Assembly: GCF_004331915.1 (NCBI RefSeq)
Contig: NZ_CP036528.1
Coordinates: 2,895,441-2,959,440 of the forward strand
DNA: 64,000 nt
Source: Ureibacillus thermophilus
GTDB lineage: Bacteria; Bacillota; Bacilli; Bacillales_A; Planococcaceae
Direction of reading: 5' to 3'
Of the stretch, positions 19,124 through 27,702 are shown piece after piece (position 1 is the stretch's first letter; every line of letters begins with the position of its first letter). The translations under genes and the position numbers were made by a program. The notes beneath the pieces were generated by a model. The model was not told where the DNA came from and ran no database searches. It worked only from the letters and a program-made list of their open reading frames with translations.

Positions 19124-20110
19124 ATGGATACAGGCACACATCTCGTCATGGGCATTGCCCTGGGCGGCTTATCTTTAGTTGATCCAGTGGTTGCAGGCAG
19201 CAGCGCAACCTTTGCGGCAGTTTTAACGGGAACTATTGCCGGTTCTCAAGCTCCTGATGTGGATACTGTGTTAAAGCTCCGCAACAATGCGGTTTATATA
19301 AGACATCATCGAGGTATTACCCACTCGATTCCTGCCGTTATTTTGTGGCCTATTGGAATTACCGCTATTTTATCACTCATTTTTCAAGACGCCAATGTAT
19401 TGCATTTATGGTTATGGACATTCCTTGCCGTATTCCTGCATGTTTTTGTTGATATATTCAACGCCTATGGGACACAAGCATTTAGGCCATTCTCAAAAAA
19501 ATGGGTAGCCCTTGGCGTCATCAATACTTTTGACCCTATTATTTTTGGCATCCATTGCGTCGGAATTGTTTTATGGATGTTAGAGTTGAACCCAATCAGA
19601 ATCTTTGCCACGATGTATCTCATCATCATTGGCTATTATATTTTAAGATATTTAGTTCAACAATCGGTAAAAAATGCCGTACGCAAAACGATTCCAGATG
19701 CGGAAATCATCATCGTCGCCCCGACTATGCGATTTTTTATTTGGAGAGTCGCTGCAAAATCAAAAACCCATTATTATGTAGGACGAGCCTTTGGACGGTC
19801 GATCACCATTTACGATAAATTTAAAATTCGGCCTCTGCCTCGCACGCCTTTAGTCGAAAAGGCGCTGAGCGATCCGAATTTAGCGGCGTTTTTATCCTTC
19901 TCCCCAATTTATCATTGGGATATTTCAGAGCTTGAAAACGGGCTGACGGAAGTACGGTTAATTGACTTAAGATACCGCAGTAATGAACGTTATCCATTCG
20001 TTGCAGTGGCTCATTTGGATGAAGATTTGAACATCGTAACTTCTTATACAGGTTGGATACACAGCGAAGACAAGCTTCAGCGAAAATTGCAAATTGGCGC
20101 TAGCGATTAA
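19124..20110 (+). CDS. yfhP: YfhP-like membrane-bound metal-dependent hydrolase family protein
   Basis: A 328-residue protein with about four N-terminal transmembrane helices and conserved His/Asp motifs (GTH, PDVDTV, HHRGITHS, HVFVDIFNAYGT) of the YdjM/YfhP family (PF04307), described as membrane-bound metal-dependent hydrolases. The substrate is unknown. The ATG at 19124 is chosen because AAGGAG lies 9 nt upstream; a TTG three codons earlier abuts the same site. It sits next to mutY, divergent, as in B. subtilis. Confidence 0.87.
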   Translation: MDTGTHLVMGIALGGLSLVDPVVAGSSATFAAVLTGTIAGSQAPDVDTVLKLRNNAVYIRHHRGITHSIPAVILWPIGITAILSLIFQDANVLHLWLWTFLAVFLHVFVDIFNAYGTQAFRPFSKKWVALGVINTFDPIIFGIHCVGIVLWMLELNPIRIFATMYLIIIGYYILRYLVQQSVKNAVRKTIPDAEIIIVAPTMRFFIWRVAAKSKTHYYVGRAFGRSITIYDKFKIRPLPRTPLVEKALSDPNLAAFLSFSPIYHWDISELENGLTEVRLIDLRYRSNERYPFVAVAHLDEDLNIVTSYTGWIHSEDKLQRKLQIGASD

Positions 20111-20136
20111 ACGCCCTTTTGACACTAGTAATGAAA

Positions 20137-20174
20137 GGGGGTGTCTGAAAAGTTATTTCAAGACGCCCCCTTTG
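20137..20174 (+). terminator. yfhP terminator
   Basis: GGGGG-T-GTCT-GAAA / TTTC-A-AGAC-G-CCCCC forms a long hairpin, followed by TTT. From here to about 20270 no gene is seen. Confidence 0.7.
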
Positions 20175-20270
20175 CGGCTTTAGCTAGAGTTTTGCCGCAG
20201 ATAATTGCGACGAAAAGGCGCGTTTTGTGACCACCGCAGGGAAAGTTTTTAAGAGAATATTACTAAGAAG

Positions 20271-20312
20271 TAAGGCTGTTCAGAAAGTATTCGACTTTCT
20301 GAACAGCCTCCT
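20271..20312. terminator. Bidirectional terminator between yfhP and yfhJ
   Basis: GGCTGTTCAGAAAGT / ACTTTCTGAACAGCC is a perfect 15-bp stem, with CCTCCTTTTTTATT on the right. A related hairpin with the same GGCTGTTCA arm ends the UDP-sugar dehydrogenase gene at 36.1 kb. Confidence 0.8.
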
Positions 20313-20315
20313 TTT

Positions 20316-20579
20316 TTATTCTTCATCTAATAAGTGTGCATATTTCGGGTTTCTTCCAGCAAACTCATGGATTTTCCCGCCGTAGCTTTCAATCCATTGA
20401 CGGATAATTTTTTCTGTAAATTCAGGTCCACGGTAACTGCGTCCTGCTTTAGCGTAAGTTGCTTCAAAATCCGACCATAATAATTCAATCCATGTTCGCG
20501 CTTTATTTTCCGATAAAAATGGATTCACTTCCAATAACTCTTCTGTCAATCGCTCGATGATCATTGTACTAATGTCCAT
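20316..20579 (-). CDS. yfhJ: YfhJ family protein (WVELL)
   Basis: An 87-residue cytoplasmic protein matching the YfhJ family, marked by KARTWIELLWSDFE and the AKAGR segment. The function is unknown. It follows yfhH with 1 bp between the genes, so recX-yfhH-yfhJ are almost certainly one operon. Confidence 0.85.
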   Translation of the reverse strand: MDISTMIIERLTEELLEVNPFLSENKARTWIELLWSDFEATYAKAGRSYRGPEFTEKIIRQWIESYGGKIHEFAGRNPKYAHLLDEE

Positions 20580-20580
20580 G

Positions 20581-20907
20581 TTATTCCTCCTCTTTCAATG
20601 GAGAGAGCATGGAAATAGGCAGCGCTTCTTCAAATTTTTCGCCATGCAAGCGGAATCCCCAAGCAAAACGTCCTTTTAAATATTCCACTTTGAAGTATTC
20701 TCCTGGAGCCCCTTCAATTCGGTAGATTTCGCCCGGTTTAATCGTTGATGGGTCCATTAAATATGCTTGTGCCATCAATGCTTTTCTTTCGTACACGGCA
20801 AATTCATTCACAATTCCTAATTGCTCTGCTTTTCGCGCCTTTTCTTTCAAGTTGGCAATTTCCTGTCTCAATTCTTCCGGCGTCATTTGAGCATATGTTT
20901 TTTTCAT
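20581..20907 (-). CDS. yfhH: YfhH family protein (DUF1811)
   Basis: A 108-residue protein of the DUF1811 family. It has the N-terminal helical hairpin (MTPEELRQEI, EKARKAEQLGI) and a small beta-barrel part around PGEIYRIEGAPG, resembling an SH3-like fold. The function is unknown. Its ATG overlaps the recX stop by 4 bp (ATGA), implying translational coupling. Confidence 0.87.
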   Translation of the reverse strand: MKKTYAQMTPEELRQEIANLKEKARKAEQLGIVNEFAVYERKALMAQAYLMDPSTIKPGEIYRIEGAPGEYFKVEYLKGRFAWGFRLHGEKFEEALPISMLSPLKEEE

Positions 20908-21701
20908 CCATTCTCCCTCGCTTCTAAAAATCGTTCGATTATATCTAATGGAAATCCTTTTTGATAAAGAGCTTGTTTTACTTTCAATTCAAGCTCTTTT
21001 CCCTCAAATTTCCGAACATACTTATTCCATATTTTTTCACCTTGTATTTCAATTAACTTGTCCCATTCTTCATCATCTCGCTCCAAAACCATTTGGTCAA
21101 GTATTTCATTCACAATATCAAATGAATACCCTTTTCGAATCAACGTATCTTGGATTTTTTGCTTAATTTGAACAGGCGTCTTAGTTGAATTCATTTTTAC
21201 AGTTTTTTCGGCAAGCTGCATGGCAATCGCCAATTGTTCTTCATAAGTATAGGACTCTAAAGCTTTTTCCATCGTGTTTTTCTCTATGCCTTTTTTCATC
21301 AAATCCTGCTTAATCGCCATTGGACCTTTTTTGGTAGTTTTTTTCTTTGTTTCAAGTAATGCTTTGGAGTAGATTTCATCATTGAGAAAGCCTAGTTTTT
21401 TCAGCTTCTGAATAGCTTCAAGCACCACCGATTCACCGTATCCTGCATCGATTAGTTTCTTTTTGATTTCATATTCACTTCGCATTTGATAAGTCAAAAA
21501 GGACAGCGCCCGATTGAATGCTTTGGCGATTTCATCTTCATAGGCAATTTCATCTATTTCAAAAGAATCGAGTATTTTTCCTTTCGTCAAGCCAAACTTA
21601 ATAAGAGTCGATTCGTCGACGGAAAAAGCATATTTATCGTTTATATAAATATTATATCGTTCCTGATTTTTTTGACGGGTGATTTTTGTAATAACTTGCA
21701 T
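20904..21701 (-). CDS. recX: Regulatory protein RecX
   Basis: A 265-residue RecX, a modulator of RecA filaments. Tandem three-helix repeats typical of RecX are visible (AFNRALSFLTYQMRSEYEI, LKKLGFLNDEIYSKALLE), and the length is that of Bacillus RecX/YfhG. The ATG follows CGAGGAGTG. It is the first gene of the recX-yfhH-yfhJ unit and is divergent from pdaA. Confidence 0.92.
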   Translation of the reverse strand: MQVITKITRQKNQERYNIYINDKYAFSVDESTLIKFGLTKGKILDSFEIDEIAYEDEIAKAFNRALSFLTYQMRSEYEIKKKLIDAGYGESVVLEAIQKLKKLGFLNDEIYSKALLETKKKTTKKGPMAIKQDLMKKGIEKNTMEKALESYTYEEQLAIAMQLAEKTVKMNSTKTPVQIKQKIQDTLIRKGYSFDIVNEILDQMVLERDDEEWDKLIEIQGEKIWNKYVRKFEGKELELKVKQALYQKGFPLDIIERFLEARENG

Positions 21702-21768
21702 TCAAACACTCCTCGTTTTTAAGTATACACAAAATCCTAGTTCGTTCCCATATTCAAAAATTCCATCA

Positions 21769-21797
21769 GCATAATCGCCTCCTTTTTGCACAATCTA
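21769..21797 (+). promoter_or_regulatory. Candidate sporulation (sigma-G-like) promoter of pdaA
   Basis: GCATA, 17 nt and CAATCTA resemble the sigma-G pattern GHATR-N18-CATnMTA, with one mismatch in the -10 and a spacer one base short. B. subtilis pdaA is expressed from sigma-G, so the site is plausible but unproven. Confidence 0.4.
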
Positions 21798-21823
21798 AGG
21801 CAAAAGGGAAAGGAGGCTGCAAG

Positions 21824-22624
21824 TTGAAACGCATTCTGACTACCATTTTCACGGCGCTGCTTTTGGCAATGATGATTTCCGCCCCCAATGCAGTAGCGAA
21901 AGAATACCATTGGGGTTTTACAAAAGCAAAAGACGGAAATCCTCCAGATGCAGGTGCTGAATTTGAACAAGTATTAAGAGAATACGGTGCATTTTATCGT
22001 GGAAATCCGGAAAAGAAGGTCATTTATTTAACCTTTGATAATGGATTTGAAGCAGGTTATACGGAGCAAATTTTGGATACATTAAAAAAAGAAAATGTGA
22101 AAGCAACCTTTTTCCTAACAGGACATTACTTAACAAGTGCCACGGATATCGTAAAACGAATCGTGAAGGAAGGGCACACGATTGGCAACCATTCAGATAA
22201 ACATCCGAATATGGCGAGACTATCCCAGGAAGGTATGGTTAAAGAATGGCAAAACTTTGATAGGAAATTAAAAGGAATTACAGGAATTGAACGGACTTAT
22301 TATGTTCGCCCCCCAGAAGGCGTGTTTAACGAAGAATTGTTAGAAGTGGGCAATGAACATGGCTATACCCACATTTTCTGGTCCATTGCTTTCCGCGATT
22401 GGGATACGGATCAAAAGAAAGGCAATGAATATGCTTATCATGAACTCGTCAATCAATTGCATCCCGGTGCCATTATTTTAATGCACACAGTCGCTCAACA
22501 TAATGCCGATGCTTTGCCAGATTTTATCAAAGAAGCAAAACGGCAAGGATATTCTTTTGGAACATTGGATGAGCTGGTGTTTGATTATTTGGTGGATGAA
22601 ATGATTTGGAGCAAAACTTATTGA
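21824..22624 (+). CDS. pdaA: Delta-lactam-biosynthetic de-N-acetylase PdaA
   Basis: A 266-residue exported polysaccharide deacetylase that removes N-acetyl groups from muramic acid during spore cortex synthesis, allowing muramic-delta-lactam to form, which is needed for germination. It has an N-terminal signal (about residues 1-25, ending NAVA), the NodB catalytic TFDNGFE, the metal ligands HSDKH and the RPPEG motif. The TTG start follows AAAGGAGGCTGCAAG. The length fits B. subtilis PdaA. A hairpin terminator follows. Confidence 0.93.
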   Translation: MKRILTTIFTALLLAMMISAPNAVAKEYHWGFTKAKDGNPPDAGAEFEQVLREYGAFYRGNPEKKVIYLTFDNGFEAGYTEQILDTLKKENVKATFFLTGHYLTSATDIVKRIVKEGHTIGNHSDKHPNMARLSQEGMVKEWQNFDRKLKGITGIERTYYVRPPEGVFNEELLEVGNEHGYTHIFWSIAFRDWDTDQKKGNEYAYHELVNQLHPGAIILMHTVAQHNADALPDFIKEAKRQGYSFGTLDELVFDYLVDEMIWSKTY

Positions 22625-22668
22625 TGGAGTTATTTATTCCGGATAAACTTCATAATAATATGATTATT

Positions 22669-22700
22669 GGAATCCATTTTGAATGGGTTCCTTTTTTATT
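22669..22700 (+). terminator. pdaA terminator
   Basis: GGAA-T-CCATT / AATGG-G-TTCC with a TTG loop, followed by CTTTTTTATT. Confidence 0.75.
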
Positions 22701-22715
22701 AAGCTAACTTTGCTA

Positions 22716-22904
22716 TTAGTGCGTTTATGGCCTAGTTTAGTGTGTTTAGAAACTTATTTAGTGCGAATACAACTTCATTTAGTTCGGATAACAATCTATT
22801 AAGTGCGGATGCAACCATCTTTAGTGTGCATAGCATCCCATTTAGTGCGTTTATGACCTCATTTGGTGTGAATGAAACCTCGTTTGGTGCGAACACAAAC
22901 AAAA
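22716..22904. repeat. Nine-unit degenerate 21-bp tandem repeat
   Basis: The motif TTAGTGCG (variants TTAGTGTG, TTAGTTCG, TAAGTGCG, TTGGTGTG, TTGGTGCG) recurs at 22716, 22737, 22758, 22779, 22800, 22821, 22842, 22863 and 22884. Every interval is exactly 21 bp although the unit sequences have diverged. There are no unique spacers longer than the repeats, so it is not CRISPR. It lies between pdaA and the ribH terminator end. Confidence 0.9.
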
Positions 22905-22936
22905 TAAAAAAGACCCCTCAAAGAGGAATCTTTTTT
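22903..22936 (-). terminator. ribH terminator
   Basis: AAAAAGACCCCTC-AAA-GAGGAATCTTTTTT is an imperfect hairpin with T-runs on both sides, just after the ribH stop on the minus strand. Confidence 0.6.
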
Positions 22937-22940
22937 ATCA

Positions 22941-23408
22941 TCATTTAAACATCTTTTTCAAATTCGCCATTTCAATGGCTGATACGGCTGCATCAAACCC
23001 TTTGTTTCCTGCTTTTGTTCCAGCCCGCTCAATGGCTTGTTCAATATTTTCTGTTGTCACAAGGCCAAAAATCACCGGCACATTTGTTTGTAAGGAAACT
23101 TGAGCAATTCCTTTTGCCACTTCATTGCAGACATAGTCATAATGGGTAGTCGCCCCCCGAATAACGGTGCCTAAACCAATGATTGAATCGTACTCTCCCG
23201 TTTCAGCCATTTGTTTTGCAATAAATGGGATTTCGAAAGCTCCAGGCACCCATGCTACATCTATGTTTTCCTCATCTACACCATGGCGTTTTAAACCATC
23301 CATTGCTCCTTCTAATAATTTTTTCGTGATGAATTCATTAAATCTTCCTACTACAATTCCGATTTTTAAACCAGTTCCGACTAAATTTGCTTCAACAATT
23401 CTTCCCAT
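22941..23408 (-). CDS. ribH: 6,7-dimethyl-8-ribityllumazine synthase
   Basis: A 155-residue lumazine synthase that condenses the ribitylaminouracil with dihydroxybutanone phosphate in the penultimate step of riboflavin synthesis. It has the PGAFEIP substrate motif, [14 protein letters not shown] with the catalytic H89, and a standard length. It lies 27 bp downstream of ribBA on the same strand, as the last gene of the operon. Confidence 0.96.
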   Translation of the reverse strand: MGRIVEANLVGTGLKIGIVVGRFNEFITKKLLEGAMDGLKRHGVDEENIDVAWVPGAFEIPFIAKQMAETGEYDSIIGLGTVIRGATTHYDYVCNEVAKGIAQVSLQTNVPVIFGLVTTENIEQAIERAGTKAGNKGFDAAVSAIEMANLKKMFK

Positions 23409-23435
23409 TTTGCATATCTCCCTTTTTAATTATGT

Positions 23436-24623
23436 TTAAATGAAATGATGCATTTTCTCTCTTTTCGTTTTTAAATAAAAAGCATTGGCAGTATTCGGTT
23501 TAATGATAATCGGCACCCGTTCCACCACTTTGATGCCGTATTTTTCGATGCCTTCAATTTTCTCCGGATTATTCGTCATCAATCGGATTTTCGTAATGCC
23601 TAAATCCTTCAACATTTGCGCGCTCAACGCATAATCTCTTAACTCTGCAGGAAACCCGAGCTTCAAGTTTGCTTCCACTGTATCCAAACCTTGCTCCTGC
23701 AATGCGTATGCCTTCAGTTTATTAATTAATCCAATGCCGCGCCCTTCTTGCTGCATATATAAAAGAACGCCTTTTCCTTCTTGTTCAATCATTTCTAGTG
23801 ACTTTTCCAGTTGCGGACCGCAATCGCAGCGTTTCGAATGAAAAACATCCCCCGTCAAACAAGCAGAATGAATGCGCACAAGAGGGGCTTCATCTTCACG
23901 AATTTCTCCTTTCACTAACGCCACATGCTCCAAGCCATCAATATCATTCTCATACCCAATCATTTGGAAATTTCCAAAGGTTGTCGGCATGTTCACGGAG
24001 GCTGCCCGTTTTACAAGCATTTCCGTTCTAAATCGGTAACGAACTAATTCTTCAATAGATATAATTTTTAAATCATGCACTTCAGCAAATTTCAAAAGAT
24101 CATCCAGGCGGGACATTCTGCCGTCGTCCCCCATAATTTCGCAAATCACTCCAGCTGGGAAAACGCCTGCTATGCGGGCTAAATCCACCGCTGCTTCTGT
24201 ATGCCCTTGTCTTTCCAACACGCCGTTTTTCTTAGCGATGAGCGGGAAAACGTGGCCAGGTCTTCTGAAATCGGATTTTGTCGCGTCCGGTTCAAGCATT
24301 TTTAAAATGGTCGTAGAACGTTCAAAGGCACTAATGCCCGTTGTGGTGCTTACATGGTCGATGCTTACCGTAAAGGCGGTTTGATGATTGTCCGTATTAT
24401 GGACAACCATGGCATGTAAATCCAGTTTTTCTGCCAATTCTTCCGTAATCGGCGTACAAATCAATCCACGCCCATATGTCGCCATAAAATTGATAACTTC
24501 CGGTGTTGCATGCTCGGCTAAAGCAACTAAATCTCCTTCGTTCTCCCGATTCTCATCATCCACAACGATGATGGTTTTCCCCTTTTTCAAATCTTCTATG
24601 GCTTCCTCAATTGTGTTTAACAT
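23436..24623 (-). CDS. ribBA: Bifunctional DHBP synthase / GTP cyclohydrolase II
   Basis: About 395 residues. The N-terminal half is 3,4-dihydroxy-2-butanone-4-phosphate synthase ([27 protein letters not shown]). The C-terminal half is GTP cyclohydrolase II with the zinc cysteines in [14 protein letters not shown] and the QEGRGIGL loop. The ATG at 23436-side strand position 24623 is preferred over one four codons upstream because GGATGGTGG stands at the right distance. It starts 14 bp after the ribE stop. Confidence 0.95.
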   Translation of the reverse strand: MLNTIEEAIEDLKKGKTIIVVDDENRENEGDLVALAEHATPEVINFMATYGRGLICTPITEELAEKLDLHAMVVHNTDNHQTAFTVSIDHVSTTTGISAFERSTTILKMLEPDATKSDFRRPGHVFPLIAKKNGVLERQGHTEAAVDLARIAGVFPAGVICEIMGDDGRMSRLDDLLKFAEVHDLKIISIEELVRYRFRTEMLVKRAASVNMPTTFGNFQMIGYENDIDGLEHVALVKGEIREDEAPLVRIHSACLTGDVFHSKRCDCGPQLEKSLEMIEQEGKGVLLYMQQEGRGIGLINKLKAYALQEQGLDTVEANLKLGFPAELRDYALSAQMLKDLGITKIRLMTNNPEKIEGIEKYGIKVVERVPIIIKPNTANAFYLKTKREKMHHFI

Positions 24624-24637
24624 TTTAACCACCATCC

Positions 24638-25282
24638 TTAAAATCCATTTTGAGCCAGAAACTCAAAGGTTATTTTTGATTCTTCTTTTGCATTCATTCT
24701 CTTTAAATGATGCAAAACATATTTTCCCAGCATGTCCGTTTCGATATTGACTTTATCCCCAATTCCCTTCATCCCCAAAATCGTTTCTGAATAAGTATGA
24801 GGAATCAGAGAAATAGTAATGCTTGTATCGCTGACTCCAAAAATCGTTAAACTGGTCCCATCGATGGTAATAGAGCCTTTCGGGATACATTGTTCCAGCA
24901 GCTCTTTCGGCAACTCAATTTCGTAATATACCGCATTGGCTACTGGCTTCTTGCTTCGAATTGTACCGATGCCGTCCACATGACCGGAGACAATATGACC
25001 CCCAAAACGGCCTCCAGCAGCCATCGCCCTTTCCAAATTGACATAATCCCCTTTTTTCAACTGATGAATGGTCGTTGCCTTCACTGTTTCCGGCATGACA
25101 TCAACAGTCATTTCGTCTTTTGTTAAATGCGTCACTGTTAAACAAACGCCATTGACTGCTATACTGTCGCCAAGATTAGCATCTGACACAATTTTGGGTG
25201 AGCGGATTACAATTTTCATGCTTTTCTCATCTTTTTCAATCCCAGTCACCATTCCTTTGTCTTCAATAAGACCGGTAAACAT
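24638..25282 (-). CDS. ribE: Riboflavin synthase alpha chain
   Basis: A 214-residue riboflavin synthase that dismutates two lumazines to riboflavin. Two tandem lumazine-binding barrels are visible ([10 protein letters not shown] start, GVCLTVT, and the second repeat with [15 protein letters not shown] and GTSLTI). The ATG follows AAAAGGGGG. It is the first gene after the FMN riboswitch. In B. subtilis ribD precedes ribE, but here ribD is absent and must lie elsewhere. Confidence 0.95.
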   Translation of the reverse strand: MFTGLIEDKGMVTGIEKDEKSMKIVIRSPKIVSDANLGDSIAVNGVCLTVTHLTKDEMTVDVMPETVKATTIHQLKKGDYVNLERAMAAGGRFGGHIVSGHVDGIGTIRSKKPVANAVYYEIELPKELLEQCIPKGSITIDGTSLTIFGVSDTSITISLIPHTYSETILGMKGIGDKVNIETDMLGKYVLHHLKRMNAKEESKITFEFLAQNGF

Positions 25283-25312
25283 TTAAATCCCCCTTTTTCA
25301 ATAAATGCAAGT

Positions 25313-25342
25313 AAAAAACCCCGTTAAGTCAACTTAACGGGG
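25313..25342 (-). terminator. Second leader terminator upstream of ribE
   Basis: CCCCGTTAAG/CTTAACGGGG is a perfect 10-bp stem with a 4-nt loop, followed on the minus strand by TTTTTT. It lies about 30 nt upstream of the ribE start, downstream of another terminator. Confidence 0.85.
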
Positions 25343-25411
25343 CTGGGAGAATGATGTATTTTTAGGCAGCACAAAAAAGACCTAAAATAGGCCAATTTAA
25401 AATACACCTAA

Positions 25412-25443
25412 AATAAAAAACTCCCGCAAAACAATTGCGGGAG
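25412..25443 (-). terminator. First leader terminator after the FMN aptamer
   Basis: CTCCCGCAA/TTGCGGGAG is a perfect 9-bp stem with a 5-nt loop, followed on the minus strand by TTTTTTATTT. It is the likely expression platform of the riboswitch. Another hairpin, CCATTAATCCTTGATTAATGG, lies at about 25480-25500 between it and the aptamer. Confidence 0.85.
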
Positions 25444-25509
25444 AACGGATTGCAAAAAAAGAGTATAGGAAAGTAACCCATTAATCAAGGATTAATGGAC
25501 TTTCTTTAC

Positions 25510-25646
25510 AAACCATCCTTCTCCCATCCAGACTTTCACTGTCGGCTTTGGACTTGCACCAAATCCTGCTCGAAAAGAGCTCGCGGGCTTAGAAGCATTG
25601 CTTCATCACCGCCGGCTGGGAATTTCACCCGACCCCGAAGGATATA
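25510..25646 (-). promoter_or_regulatory. FMN riboswitch (RFN element)
   Basis: On the minus strand the RFN landmarks occur in order: ATATCCTTCGGGGTCGGGTG, AAATTCCCAGCCGGCGGT, AGCCCGCGAGC, GGATTTGGTGCAAGTCC, AAGCCGACAGT and GGATGGGAGAAGGAT, whose end pairs with the start. It precedes ribE and is followed by terminators, consistent with FMN-induced premature termination. Confidence 0.97.
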
Positions 25647-25790
25647 AAGAATATTCAGCTTATTTTTATTTAACAATAACATTTATTCCAAAGAAAATCC
25701 ATACTTAAGCCTAATTAAGTCATATGAAATTTTACCTTTCTTTATTCGATTGCTATAATATTTTGAAGATAAATTAAAGGACGTGAAAAT

Positions 25791-27164
25791 ATGTCTGAAA
25801 AAATTAAAATGGAAATCGGACAAAAATTTCCTTTAACCATCAAAAGGCTTGGAATCAATGGGGAAGGTGTAGGTTTTTTTAAGCGTAATGTCATTTTTGT
25901 AAAAGGCTCCCTCCCTGGCGAAGTCGTGACTGCAAAAGTTTCAAAAATTCATCCAAACTTTGCAGAGGCGGACATAGTACGCATTCGAGAGGCTTCCAAA
26001 GATCGGGTTAAACCTCCTTGCGCAGTTTATGAACTATGCGGAGGTTGCCAATTGCAGCACTTGTCTTATGAAGGACAATTGAGAGAAAAACGGGATATTG
26101 TCATTCAAGCGCTAGAAAAGTTTGTACCGCAAATTGTTCATAACACAGAAATTAGACTAACTATTGGCATGGACAATCCATGGCATTATCGAAATAAAAG
26201 CGCTTTTCAAGTTCGAAAAATGGGGAATGAAGTAATCGCAGGGCTTTATATTGAAGGGACTAATAAACTTTTAAATCTCGATGACTGCCTTGTTCAGCAC
26301 CCGGTGACAACCAAAATCACCATTGGCATCCGAAATCTTTTTCAAAAGCTGAATATCCCTATTTTTGACGGAAAATCCAAGGGAATCGTCCGTACCATCG
26401 TTGTCCGGACAGGCATTCAAACCGAAGAAACCCAAGTTTGTCTTGTCACAACAAAAAAAGAAATTCCCCGGAAACAGGAATTGATTGAAGGAATCAAACA
26501 GATTGATCCGAGCATCGTTTCCATTACCCAAAACATTAATAGGGCCAAAACTTCTTTAATTTTTGGGGACGAAACATTCGTGCTCGACGGCAAAGAAACA
26601 ATTCATGAAAAATTGGGAGAACTCGCATTCGATTTATCTTCCCGCGCATTTTTCCAGTTGAATCCAACCCAAACCGTTGTTTTATATGATGAAATCAAAA
26701 AAGCTGCGGAACTTTCAGGAAAAGAAACGGTCGTGGATGCATACTGCGGTGTTGGAACGATTGGATTGTGGCTTGCGAAAGAAGCACAAGAAGTGAGAGG
26801 AATGGATGTAATTCCCGAATCTATTGAAGATGCCAAGAAAAATGCCAAAAAACACGGATTTTCCCACGCTAAATTTTACACAGGCACTGCCGAAGATTGG
26901 CTCAACAAATGGGCGAAGGAAGGCTTTATTCCAGATGTTGTAACAGTAGATCCGCCGCGCACCGGGCTTGCAGCAAGCTTTATCAAAACGGTTTTAAAAA
27001 TTAAACCAAAGCGATTTGTATACACTTCCTGCAATCCTTCCACTTTTGCAAGAGATTTAAAGGAATTAACCCGTTCTTATCGTGTAGACTATATTCAACC
27101 TGTTGATATGTTCCCTCAAACAGCACGGGTGGAAGTGGTGGCAAAATTGACATTAAAAAAATAA
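25791..27164 (+). CDS. 23S rRNA (uracil-5-)-methyltransferase, RumA/RlmD family
   Basis: A 457-residue SAM-dependent RNA m5U methyltransferase. It has an N-terminal TRAM domain (about residues 10-70), Fe-S cysteines C77, C83 and C86 ([12 protein letters not shown]) and a fourth later, the SAM motif [20 protein letters not shown] and the catalytic cysteine in [12 protein letters not shown]. subtilis has two such paralogues (RlmCD/YefA and YfjO). The closeness to pdaA hints at YfjO, but the exact target uridine is not decided here. An ATG with AAAGGACGTG precedes it. Confidence 0.9.
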   Translation: MSEKIKMEIGQKFPLTIKRLGINGEGVGFFKRNVIFVKGSLPGEVVTAKVSKIHPNFAEADIVRIREASKDRVKPPCAVYELCGGCQLQHLSYEGQLREKRDIVIQALEKFVPQIVHNTEIRLTIGMDNPWHYRNKSAFQVRKMGNEVIAGLYIEGTNKLLNLDDCLVQHPVTTKITIGIRNLFQKLNIPIFDGKSKGIVRTIVVRTGIQTEETQVCLVTTKKEIPRKQELIEGIKQIDPSIVSITQNINRAKTSLIFGDETFVLDGKETIHEKLGELAFDLSSRAFFQLNPTQTVVLYDEIKKAAELSGKETVVDAYCGVGTIGLWLAKEAQEVRGMDVIPESIEDAKKNAKKHGFSHAKFYTGTAEDWLNKWAKEGFIPDVVTVDPPRTGLAASFIKTVLKIKPKRFVYTSCNPSTFARDLKELTRSYRVDYIQPVDMFPQTARVEVVAKLTLKK

Positions 27165-27175
27165 CTTTCTGATTC

Positions 27176-27206
27176 AGACCTGGAGTTCATCTCCAGGGCT
27201 TTTTCA
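27176..27206 (+). terminator. Terminator of the RNA methyltransferase gene
   Basis: CCTGGAG/CTCCAGG with a 5-nt loop, then GCTTTTTC. Downstream, about 27210-27700, the DNA is extremely A/T-rich with no convincing gene; it presumably carries the promoter of the MFS gene. Confidence 0.8.
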
Positions 27207-27702
27207 TGCCCAAAATCAATTAATTTCCAAAGATAAAATTGATTCACCCTTGAAAACTTCCCCACTTTTCTGCTTCTCTTCTTTTCTCTGCCACCAATTT
27301 TTGTATTTTTATTCACAAAATTGAATATTATAACTTTTTTCTCTTCTATCAATCAAAATGTTGAAAATTCATAAAATACTTTATACTAATATAAATATTC
27401 TCTATTAACTTTATTATTTTATATTTAATTCTTTATTATTCTTAAATTGTATTCAAAGTCTGTATTACTTTTTATTATCACAACTTTTTTCTTTAAAACA
27501 CGCTGATTCCCTATTATATATACATCTGTTATAAAACAATTTTAGCTAAATATTCTGCTTTTAATAATTTATATTCTATTTAAAGAAAATATTTTTTTAT
27601 TAAATAATATTGAAAAATTATTGTACTAGATGTTATATTTCCTATGAATCATTCGCGCGAAAAGATTCTGATTATAGAAAAAAAGGGGACTGTGACAGAA
27701 AT

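Noticed and set aside
22716-22904. Possible CRISPR array
   Set aside because: Units are contiguous 21-bp degenerate repeats with no unique 30-bp-class spacers and no cas genes anywhere in the window.
22742-22948. 68-codon ORF made of seven-residue repeats in the 21-bp tandem repeat
   Set aside because: The heptad pattern follows trivially from the 21-bp DNA period; there is no ribosome binding site, and the ORF runs into the ribH terminator and end.
27165-27700. Possible genes in the very A/T-rich gap before the MFS transporter
   Set aside because: Only short A/T-rich frames with no ribosome binding sites; a terminator at the left end explains part of it, the rest looks like promoter DNA.
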